From Paenibacillus tengchongensis (GTDB lineage: Bacteria > Bacillota > Bacilli > Paenibacillales > Paenibacillaceae), in contig NZ_WACP01000020.1 of assembly GCF_008973665.1 (NCBI RefSeq), positions 1-64,000 on the forward strand: a stretch of DNA of 64,000 nt, read 5' to 3'. Below are positions 32,717-39,757 of this stretch, one piece after another. Made by a program: the position numbers and the translations under genes. Position 1 is the first letter of the stretch, and every line of letters starts with the position of its first letter. Below the pieces are notes generated by a model. The model was not told the DNA's origin. It made no database searches and saw only the letters and a program-made list of their open reading frames with translations.

Positions 32717-35101
32717 ATGGGATTATCGACTGCGAGTGTTGATTATTCTTCGAAAACGTATCTGGATTTGCTGGACGCTTACTGGCGGGCTACGAACTAT
32801 ATCTCGGTAGGCCAGCTGTATTTGAAGGACAATCCGTTGTTAAGAGAACCGCTGAAGGATGCGGATGTGAAAGTAAAACCGATCGGACACTGGGGAACGA
32901 TTCCGGGCCAGAACTTTATTTATGCCCACCTGAACCGTGTCATTACCAAATATGATCTGGATATGTTCTACATCGAGGGTCCCGGCCACGGCGGCCAGGT
33001 CATGGTATCGAACTCCTATCTCGACGGCACTTACACCGAAATTTATCCGGAAATTACGCAGGATATCCCTGGCCTGAAGAAGCTGTTCAAACAGTTCTCC
33101 TTCCCCGGCGGCGTAGCTTCCCATGCGGCTCCGGAAACTCCGGGATCGATTCATGAAGGCGGCGAGCTCGGCTACTCCCTGTCCCACGGCGCAGGCGCCA
33201 TCCTCGACAACCCGAACCTGATCTCCGCTGTAGTGGTAGGCGACGGCGAAGCCGAGACCGGCCCGCTGGCTGCTTCCTGGTTCTCCAACCGCTTCATCAA
33301 CCCGATCACGGACGGTGCCGTATTGCCGATTCTGCATTTGAACGGCTTCAAGATCAGCAATCCGACGATCCTCTCCCGCCAGACACGGGAAGAAATGACC
33401 GCTTACTTCACCGGCATGGGCTGGGAGCCGTTCTTCGTGGAAGGCGACGATGCCGAGCTGATGCATCCGGAAATGGCGAAGGTGCTGGATACCATTGTTG
33501 AGCGCATTCAAGCCATTCAAAAGAATGCCCGCGAGAACAACGACACTGCCCGTCCGCTGTGGCCGATGCTGGTCTTCCGCTCTCCGAAGGGCTGGACCGG
33601 TCCGAAGGAATGGGACGGCGTACCGAACACCAACTCGTTCCGCGCTCACCAGGTGCCGATTCCTGTAGATCAGAAGAACATGAAGCATGCTCCGGCCCTG
33701 CTGGAATGGATGAACAGCTACAGACCGGAAGAGCTGTTCGATGAGAACGGCCGCCTGAACGCCGAGATCGCCGCCATTCTGCCGACCGGCAACCGCCGTA
33801 TGGGCATGAACCCGGTAACCAACGCCGGCCGCCTGATCAAGGACCTGCGTCTGCCGGATTTCCGCGATTATGCACTGGATAACTCCGCTCCGGGCAAAAT
33901 CATTGCCCAGGATATGGCCGTGCTCGGCCAATATATGAAAGAGCTGCTGCTGCTGAATGAAGAAAACCGCAACTTCCGGATCTTCGGACCGGACGAAACG
34001 ATGTCCAACCGTCTGGGACCTGTCTTCGAAGTGACCAAACGCCAATGGCTGGACCGCATTATCGAGCCGAATGACGAATTCATGGCTGCGTACGGCCGGG
34101 TGATCGACTCCCAGCTGTCCGAGCATCAGGCGGAAGGCCTGCTGGAAGGCTATGTGCTGACCGGCCGCCACGGCTTCTTCCACAGCTATGAAGCATTCCT
34201 GCGCGTCGTGGACTCGATGATTACCCAGCACTTCAAATGGCTGCGCAAAGCAACCGACCAAAGCTGGCGTGAAGACATTCCATCGCTGAACGTAGTGGCT
34301 ACGTCCACCGTGTTCCAGCAGGACCATAACGGCTATACCCATCAGGACCCGGGTCTGCTTGGCCATCTGGCCGACAAGAAGCCGGAATTCATCCGTGAAT
34401 ACCTGCCGGCCGATGCCAACACCCTGCTGGCTGTATTCGATACGATTCTGAACGACCGTCAGAAGATCAACCTGATCGTCTCCTCCAAGCATCCGCGTCC
34501 GCAGTGGTTCTCCGCCGACGAAGCGCAGGAGCTGGTGGAGAAGGGTCTCAAGATTATCGATTGGGCCAGCACCGACAAGGGCGGCGAGCCGGATGTCGTC
34601 TTCGCCTCCGCCGGCACCGAGCCGACGATGGAAGCTCTTGCAGCCATCTCCATTCTGCATGAGAAATTGCCTGAGCTGAAGATCCGCTACGTCAACGTTG
34701 TTGACCTGCTGAAGCTGAGAAGCCAGAAGCTCGATCCGCGCGGCCTGTCCGACGCAGAATTCGAAGGCTTCTTCACCAAAGATAAACCGGTGATCTTCGC
34801 ATTCCACGGCTACGAAGGCCTGATTAAAGACCTGTTCTTCGACCGCAGCAACCATAACCTGCATGTGCACGGCTACCGTGAGAACGGCGACATCACCACT
34901 CCGTTCGACATGCGTGTCCTGAACCAGATGGACCGCTTCGATCTGGTCAAGGAAGCGGTGCTGAGCCTGCCGGATGCAGCCAACTACGCCGCGATCGCAG
35001 CCGAAATGGACGCAATGGTGCAGAAGCACCATGCTTTTATCCGCGAGGAAGGCTTCGACCTGCCGGAAGTGGAAAGCTGGGTTTGGAAGGAACTGAAATA
35101 G
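32717..35101 (+). CDS. xfp: Phosphoketolase (xylulose-5-phosphate / fructose-6-phosphate)
   Basis: 794-aa thiamine-diphosphate enzyme that splits xylulose-5-P (and often fructose-6-P) with phosphate into acetyl-P and glyceraldehyde-3-P (or erythrose-4-P). Clear family blocks are GHWGTIPGQNFIYAHLNR, YIEGPGHGGQVMVSNSYLDG, FPGGVASHAAPETPGSIHEG, VGDGEAETGPLAASW (ThDP/Mg site), NGFKISNPT and VFQQDHNGYTHQDPG (PYR domain). Length is normal. ATG 32717 is placed 8 bp after AGGGAG; an in-frame GTG at 32708 overlaps that site. Many synonymous codons look optimised, suggesting high expression. It fits as the outlet for pentoses released by the neighbouring arabinosidases. Confidence 0.96.
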   Translation: MGLSTASVDYSSKTYLDLLDAYWRATNYISVGQLYLKDNPLLREPLKDADVKVKPIGHWGTIPGQNFIYAHLNRVITKYDLDMFYIEGPGHGGQVMVSNSYLDGTYTEIYPEITQDIPGLKKLFKQFSFPGGVASHAAPETPGSIHEGGELGYSLSHGAGAILDNPNLISAVVVGDGEAETGPLAASWFSNRFINPITDGAVLPILHLNGFKISNPTILSRQTREEMTAYFTGMGWEPFFVEGDDAELMHPEMAKVLDTIVERIQAIQKNARENNDTARPLWPMLVFRSPKGWTGPKEWDGVPNTNSFRAHQVPIPVDQKNMKHAPALLEWMNSYRPEELFDENGRLNAEIAAILPTGNRRMGMNPVTNAGRLIKDLRLPDFRDYALDNSAPGKIIAQDMAVLGQYMKELLLLNEENRNFRIFGPDETMSNRLGPVFEVTKRQWLDRIIEPNDEFMAAYGRVIDSQLSEHQAEGLLEGYVLTGRHGFFHSYEAFLRVVDSMITQHFKWLRKATDQSWREDIPSLNVVATSTVFQQDHNGYTHQDPGLLGHLADKKPEFIREYLPADANTLLAVFDTILNDRQKINLIVSSKHPRPQWFSADEAQELVEKGLKIIDWASTDKGGEPDVVFASAGTEPTMEALAAISILHEKLPELKIRYVNVVDLLKLRSQKLDPRGLSDAEFEGFFTKDKPVIFAFHGYEGLIKDLFFDRSNHNLHVHGYRENGDITTPFDMRVLNQMDRFDLVKEAVLSLPDAANYAAIAAEMDAMVQKHHAFIREEGFDLPEVESWVWKELK

Positions 35102-35123
35102 GCGCTGCTTCATAAGCGCTGTG

Positions 35124-35173
35124 ATACAGCAAAAAGCCTGGCCCCTGAAGGCCGGGCTTTTTGCTGTATTTTC
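35124..35173. terminator. Strong bidirectional terminator after phosphoketolase
   Basis: ATACAGCAAAAAGCC...GGCC pairs with GGCC...GGCTTTTTGCTGTAT. It serves phosphoketolase on plus and the LRR gene on minus. Confidence 0.9.
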
Positions 35174-35187
35174 ACCGGAAATCCTGT

Positions 35188-36273
35188 CTATTTTTTCTCG
35201 AAGATGAGCACTGTTTTAGGATTTGCCATGTATTCTACCGAGGATTCCAATAAGTCGGATACAAAGCGTACCGGTACGAATGTACTATTATTCTTCAATA
35301 ACAACGGTGCATCAATGGATACTGTTTCTCCGTTTACATTGGCTTTCTTCTCGTTCACCTTTAAGCGAATCGTCGTGCTTCCTTTGCGGATGGTCACCTC
35401 TTTGCTGCTCTGATTCCAGCTTACTTCCGCGCCCAGCCACTTGGACACAAACCGGATGGGGACATAGGTGCGGCTTGATGAAATAAATGGTGCCTCGCTA
35501 AGTTTAATGGCACTGTTCCAGACATAGGCGGTGGTGCTGCCGATCACTAACCGCTCGACTTTTCGCTGAGTAGAATGATAGCCTTCCCCGTTAAGCTCGT
35601 CGAGAAGCTGATAGTTCTTGCTCGTGCTTCTCAAATCCAAATAGTTATAGTTTAATTGCAGTGTGTATATCAGTGCTCCCGTGTCATAGTATTTATCGAA
35701 CTTAAGGCTGCGAATAGGGTCCAGGTTCCATACACGGTTGTCAGTCAGATCTAAGTAAGAAAGGTACTTAAGGAATTTCAAAGGCCCCAGGTCATAAATC
35801 AAATTGTACTTGAGATCCAAGAAACTCAGGTTGGTCAGCGTTTTTAAAGGAGCAAGATCTTTGATCTGATTGGCTCCCGCCTCCAGAGATATCAGCCGGG
35901 TCATCCCCTCAAGTCCGCGGAGATCCGATATCCGGTTGCTCCCGATATCAAGATGGTCCATGTTAGTCAATGGTTTAAGCGGTCCAATATCTTCAATCTC
36001 GTTCCGGGACACATCAAGCTCCGTTATATTCAGAGCATATTCCAAGCCCTGCAGATTTTTAATCCCCCGGCCTGAAAGATCCGCAACCGTTAAGGATTTC
36101 ATATCCTGCTGCGTGACGGCTTCATTATCGCTCTTATGTAATATTTGCCTGATTGCCTGCTCCAGCTGCTCATCCTGAAAGCTCACTTCCAAGGACGGCT
36201 CCATAAATGCCTGGCCGGGCAAGCTGAAAAAAATAGCGATGAAAAGCAATACTCCCGATATGAACTTACTCAT
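35188..36273 (-). CDS. Secreted leucine-rich-repeat protein with copper-amine-oxidase-N-type domain
   Basis: 361 aa. Signal peptide at 1-23 (ISGVLLFIAIFFSLPGQAF). About five LRRs at 65-190, visible as repeated N-x-I-x-D/L-x-x-L units (ITELDVSRNEIEDIGPLKPL; MDHLDIGSNRISDLRGLEGM; LSYLDLTDNRVWNLDPIRSL), resembling internalin-type short repeats. The C-terminal 110 residues carry two copies of the stalk domain (YVPIRFVSKWLGAEVSWNQS; FVPVRFVSDLLESSVEYMAN). Such proteins are surface binding proteins in paenibacilli; partner unknown. Shares a terminator with phosphoketolase. Confidence 0.85.
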   Translation of the reverse strand: MSKFISGVLLFIAIFFSLPGQAFMEPSLEVSFQDEQLEQAIRQILHKSDNEAVTQQDMKSLTVADLSGRGIKNLQGLEYALNITELDVSRNEIEDIGPLKPLTNMDHLDIGSNRISDLRGLEGMTRLISLEAGANQIKDLAPLKTLTNLSFLDLKYNLIYDLGPLKFLKYLSYLDLTDNRVWNLDPIRSLKFDKYYDTGALIYTLQLNYNYLDLRSTSKNYQLLDELNGEGYHSTQRKVERLVIGSTTAYVWNSAIKLSEAPFISSSRTYVPIRFVSKWLGAEVSWNQSSKEVTIRKGSTTIRLKVNEKKANVNGETVSIDAPLLLKNNSTFVPVRFVSDLLESSVEYMANPKTVLIFEKK

Positions 36274-36390
36274 TACATCTCAGTTCCTCTCTTCTTGGTG
36301 TCCATAACATTATACTTCAATTGGTGGTTGGATGAATGTTTTAACTCATCTCCGGTCGGGGTTTCATAAAAGAAATAAAACAGAAGACAC

Positions 36391-36417
36391 AAAAAAACAC
36401 CCGGTCAGGTGTCTTTT
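36391..36417 (-). terminator. Terminator of the small membrane protein gene
   Basis: ACACC/GGTGT stem with AAAAAAA on the left (a T-run on the minus strand) and TTTTT on the right. Confidence 0.7.
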
Positions 36418-36465
36418 TACTTGTGCCTATGAAGTTACCCGACTAGCGTACACCTGCTGTAACCG

Positions 36466-36657
36466 TTACTTCTTACGCCGTCTGCCGTTCGTAAACCGGT
36501 AATACATCACAAACGCCGCAATCACCGCAGCCAGCATCGCCAGACTGTCGGCCGTACCCTCCGTAGCCCCCAGGATCAGGGACAAATTCATCACCAGAGA
36601 CCTTGTCAGGAACACAACTGCAATCAGCATCACCGGACGCCAGATATTATACCTCAT
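36466..36657 (-). CDS. Small two-helix membrane protein, function unknown
   Basis: 63 aa. Two hydrophobic segments are clear (VMLIAVVFLTRSLVMNLSLI and LAMLAAVIAAFVMYYRF) with a basic C-terminal end GRRRKK, predicting a hairpin with both ends inside. ATG 36657 is preceded on the minus strand by a GGAGTG-type ribosome site (from the CACTCC at about 36670). Stand-alone gene with its own terminator. I do not recognise the family. Confidence 0.6.
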   Translation of the reverse strand: MRYNIWRPVMLIAVVFLTRSLVMNLSLILGATEGTADSLAMLAAVIAAFVMYYRFTNGRRRKK

Positions 36658-36816
36658 TCTTCCGCAACACTCCTGATTGATATATTGATAGCTCTAGAAA
36701 ATATTCTTGCAAACTATTAAATGTTATTATAGCACAATAAGAATGCGCATACATTATTCACCGGCCGCAGCTGCAGGCGGGTCTGCAAGTTGTGTATTGC
36801 TATTGTTAGCCCCAAT

Positions 36817-36885
36817 GCTAACGGACCTTAGCGACTTATTTGCCCAAAGCAAAAACGGGAAATAACGCCTGCTGAGTCCGCAAGC
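36817..36885. repeat. Imperfect inverted repeat element
   Basis: Outer arms GCTAACGGACC (36817-36827) and GAGTCCGCAAGC (36874-36885), with inner arms TTATTTGCCC and GGGAAATAA. It forms a 69-nt nested hairpin in an otherwise gene-free 520-bp stretch (36658-37184). It looks like a small dispersed (REP/MITE-like) element, but only one copy is in the window. Confidence 0.5.
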
Positions 36886-37132
36886 GCTTCGCACCACCAA
36901 CGATTCTCCAATGCATAACCTGAGGGACCCGGGTAAATGTAAGAATAGTATGTCCAAAGAGATACCGGGTAGAAGAGAGCAGAATCGCAATGGCCCTTTT
37001 CATCCATTTACTCTCCCCCTTGTCTCCCCGATGATAACCGCACATTAATCCCCAAAATCACACTACAACATCACCCTGCCGCGATGCTAATTAACCACTC
37101 GCTAAGCACCTCACAGCACAAGAATCCGCGCT

Positions 37133-37161
37133 TTGACAAGAACAAACGTTCGTAATATACT
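37133..37161 (+). promoter_or_regulatory. SigA promoter with LexA-type SOS box in the spacer
   Basis: TTGACA (37133-37138), 17-bp spacer, TATACT (37156-37161). Inside the spacer is AGAACAAACGTTCG (37139-37152), with the exact GAAC-N4-GTTC dyad of the Bacillus LexA/DinR box and 12 of 14 positions of CGAACRNRYGTTYC. A repressor bound here would block RNA polymerase directly. Start of transcription would be about 15-20 nt before the GTG at 37185. Confidence 0.75.
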
Positions 37162-37184
37162 TTGGATATGAGGGGGATACGAAC

Positions 37185-38534
37185 GTGAACTTGATGGAGA
37201 AACTTGAGATTTTGACGGAATCGGCCAAGTACGATGTAGCCTGCACTTCTAGCGGTTCAAGCCGGTCGGGGCAGCCAGGAGGCATGGGCAATACAGTCAG
37301 CATGGGCATCTGCCACAGCTTCGCTTCAGACGGCCGCTGCATCTCCCTGTTGAAGGTGCTTATGACCAACGGCTGTGTATATGACTGCGCTTACTGCGTC
37401 AATCGCAAGTCGAATCCTACCCGGCGGGCGGCCTTTACCCCGCAGGAAATTGCCGATATTACGATGCAGTTCTACCGCCGCAATTATATAGAAGGCCTGT
37501 TTCTCAGCTCCGGCATTATGCGCAATCCCGATTACACCACCGAGCAGCTGATAGCCGCCCTGGAGCTGCTGCGCAATGATTATAAGTTCGGCGGCTACAT
37601 CCATGTCAAGGCGATTCCCGGAGCAGATGATGCGCTGCTCTCCCGGCTCGGCCTGCTGGCCGACCGCATGAGCGTCAACATTGAGCTGCCCTCCCAGGGC
37701 AGTCTGGAGAAGCTTGCCCCGGATAAGAGCAAGCAGTCCATCCTTCAGCCGATGGGCCTGATCAAGGAGAGAATTAACGAGAACCGCTACGATGTCGTGA
37801 AATACAATCACGCGCCCCGCTTCGCCCCCGCCGGGCAGAGCACCCAGATGATTGTCGGGGCGACGCCCGATACCGATCAGCGGATCATTACCCTCACCGA
37901 GGGCCTCTACAAGAAATACGGACTGAAGCGCGTCTTCTTCTCCGCCTATACACCGGTGGTGGAACACTCCCTGCTGCCGGCCCTGGATACGAAGCCGCCG
38001 CTGCTGCGCGAGCACCGGCTCTACCAGGCGGACTGGCTGCTGCGCTTCTACGGCTTTCAGGCCAGCGAGCTGCTGGATGAGAAAGCGCCGAATTTCAATC
38101 CGCTGCTCGACCCGAAATGCAGCTGGGCCGTTAATCACCGGGAGCAGTTCCCGGTGGAGATTAACCGCGCGCCGTACGAAATGCTGCTGCGGGTACCGGG
38201 TATCGGTGTAAGAAGCGCGCAGCGGATCGTGAAGGCCCGCCGGGCCGGAAGCCTCGACTTCCAGGCGCTTAAGAAGCTTGGCGTCGTACTGAAACGCGCC
38301 CAATTCTTCATCACCTGCAGAGGCCGGATGCTGGAAGGGCTGAAGGTCGGCGAGCATACGCTGCTGCGCTCGCTCATGTCCGGTCCAGAGCTGGCCCAGT
38401 TCCAGGGCCCGCAGGTCGAACAGCTCAGCTTGTTCGATGATGCCGAGCTCAGCCCCTTGCCGGCAGCCGCAGCACTGCCTGCGGCTGCCCTGGAGACGGC
38501 CATCACAGCGGAAGGAGCGGCCTTCGATGTTTAA
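37185..38534 (+). CDS. Radical SAM protein of the putative DNA modification/repair family (TIGR03916-like)
   Basis: 449 aa. The [4Fe-4S] motif is GCVYDCAYCVNRKSN (CxxxCxxC, near residue 66), followed by a partial TIM barrel (GLFLSSGIMRNPDYTTEQLI; GYIHVKAIPGADDALLSRLG; MSVNIELPSQGSLEKLAPDK). Residues about 320-380 form helix-hairpin-helix motifs (MLLRVPGIGVRSAQRIVKAR; FQALKKLGVVLKRAQFFIT), implying DNA contact. A Pro/Ala-rich tail follows. The family is known from genome surveys as linked to DNA metabolism but lacks an assigned reaction. GTG 37185 follows AGGGGG. Its stop overlaps the next gene by 8 bp. The promoter carries a LexA-type box, so DNA damage induction is predicted. Confidence 0.88.
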   Translation: MNLMEKLEILTESAKYDVACTSSGSSRSGQPGGMGNTVSMGICHSFASDGRCISLLKVLMTNGCVYDCAYCVNRKSNPTRRAAFTPQEIADITMQFYRRNYIEGLFLSSGIMRNPDYTTEQLIAALELLRNDYKFGGYIHVKAIPGADDALLSRLGLLADRMSVNIELPSQGSLEKLAPDKSKQSILQPMGLIKERINENRYDVVKYNHAPRFAPAGQSTQMIVGATPDTDQRIITLTEGLYKKYGLKRVFFSAYTPVVEHSLLPALDTKPPLLREHRLYQADWLLRFYGFQASELLDEKAPNFNPLLDPKCSWAVNHREQFPVEINRAPYEMLLRVPGIGVRSAQRIVKARRAGSLDFQALKKLGVVLKRAQFFITCRGRMLEGLKVGEHTLLRSLMSGPELAQFQGPQVEQLSLFDDAELSPLPAAAALPAAALETAITAEGAAFDV

Positions 38535-39345
38535 GACAGCCGACCTGGCCTACACCTATGACGGCAGCTTCGAAGGAATGCTGTGCTGCGTATTCGAGAG
38601 CTATACCTGGAAGGAGACCCCTCTGGCCATTCACTCGGATACGGCGGAGGTGGGCCTGCTCTTGGAATCCAAATGGATTGAGACCGACCCGGCCAAGGCG
38701 GAGCGCGTCCTGAGTTCCATTCCGAAGCGCATCAGCCCGCAGGCGGAGGAGTTGGTCCGCCTTGGCTTCTATAGCAATACGCCGGACAAGGAGCTGCTCC
38801 TGCTCCAGTTCCTGCAACTAGGCTTTGCGCACGGCAGGAAGGTGATGAACATGCTGGCCGACGATACCGTCAATGCCTTGAATAAGGCTGTCCAGCTGGT
38901 CCGGCGCGAAGGCCATCATTATCTCGGCTTCCTGCGGTTCTCCGTGTACGGCCCGGTAATGGCCGCGGTGATTGAACCGCAGCACTACATCCTGCCGGTC
39001 ATTCAGGACCATTTCTGCGACCGGTTTCATGGCGAGAGCTTTATGATTTATGACAAGACTCACCGGGCGGCCCTAATTCACGAGCCCGGCCGGGAAGCCA
39101 TCGTTACCCTGGAGGAATGGACCCCGCCCGAGCCGGACGAGGACGAAGAGCACTACCGCCGCCTGTGGAGCAGCTTCTACGATGCCATCGGCATCAAGCA
39201 GCGCCGCAACGACCGCCTGCGCTCCTCGCTGATGCCGAAGAAATACTGGAAGCACCTGCCGGAGATGAAGGAAGGAACCAGTGCGAAGACCGGCAGACTA
39301 ACTCCGGGGAAAGCGGTAGCGAAGCTGGAGGGCGGAGAGGACTGA
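38527..39345 (+). CDS. Probable DNA metabolism protein (TIGR03915/DUF4130-like), partner of the radical SAM enzyme
   Basis: 272 aa. The N-terminus YTYDGSFEGMLCCVFESYTW and the middle LRREGHHYLGFLRFSVYGP and VIQDHFCDRFHGESFMIYDK are hallmarks of the DUF4130 family that regularly accompanies the radical SAM gene. Some homologues are fused to a uracil-DNA-glycosylase domain; here the protein ends without one, with a basic tail (RRNDRLRSSLMPKKYWKH). ATG 38527 follows AAGGAG at 38512-38517 and overlaps the upstream stop, so the pair is translationally coupled. Molecular function is unassigned; it is probably a subunit or substrate-handling partner. Confidence 0.88.
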   Translation: MFKTADLAYTYDGSFEGMLCCVFESYTWKETPLAIHSDTAEVGLLLESKWIETDPAKAERVLSSIPKRISPQAEELVRLGFYSNTPDKELLLLQFLQLGFAHGRKVMNMLADDTVNALNKAVQLVRREGHHYLGFLRFSVYGPVMAAVIEPQHYILPVIQDHFCDRFHGESFMIYDKTHRAALIHEPGREAIVTLEEWTPPEPDEDEEHYRRLWSSFYDAIGIKQRRNDRLRSSLMPKKYWKHLPEMKEGTSAKTGRLTPGKAVAKLEGGED

Positions 39346-39355
39346 ATTCCGGCGG

Positions 39356-39571
39356 CTACTCCGCCGGAAGACTTTCAATGACGGTAAAGAACACGTCCAG
39401 CAGATCCAACTCAAAAATCGCTTTTACATATTCAGCAATCCGGCTCAGCTCTTCCTCAGTGTCATATTCCAGACATGGACGCCCTTCCGACCATAGCGTT
39501 CTGCACTGAAACAGCTCCTGTACCCGCTCGATAATTACATCTTCCCTTACTGATTTATGAATGTTAGCCAC
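39356..39571 (-). CDS. Small acidic protein, function unknown
   Basis: 71 aa, mostly helical and acidic (VIIERVQELFQCRTLWSEGR; EEELSRIAEYVKAIFELDLL). GTG start at 39571 follows AGGAGGTCAAAAGC, a strong site, which supports expression. Convergent with the radical SAM pair, leaving only 10 bp between stops. Nothing in the sequence suggests a catalytic role. Confidence 0.6.
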   Translation of the reverse strand: MANIHKSVREDVIIERVQELFQCRTLWSEGRPCLEYDTEEELSRIAEYVKAIFELDLLDVFFTVIESLPAE

Positions 39572-39708
39572 GCTTTTGACCTCCTGCCGCTAATTACTCT
39601 TCAAGCATTTTGTCTGTTATTGTTATTATTAAAAATTTAAATATTATTTTCGGTGATATACATCACAGTGACTTTTGATCTTCCTTTGAAACAGAGCTCC
39701 TGTTAACA

Positions 39709-39738
39709 GCAAAAGACACCCCGCGGGGTGTCTTTTGC
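39709..39738 (-). terminator. Perfect 30-bp palindromic terminator of the arabinanase gene
   Basis: GCAAAAGACACCCCG and its exact complement; T-run on both strands. It lies just past the arabinanase stop. The adjoining stretch 39572-39708 is AT-rich promoter-like sequence for the small acidic protein. Confidence 0.85.
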
Positions 39739-39757
39739 TTGTACTGCTACGTACGGT

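Noticed and set aside
32840..35113. 757-codon minus-strand frame opposite phosphoketolase
   Set aside because: Antisense shadow; the plus strand has all the phosphoketolase motifs and optimised codons.
36836..37003. Small minus-strand frame starting at 37003 after a GGGGGAGAG site
   Set aside because: The ribosome site is good, but the frame runs through the inverted repeat element and the product has no recognisable features; support is insufficient.
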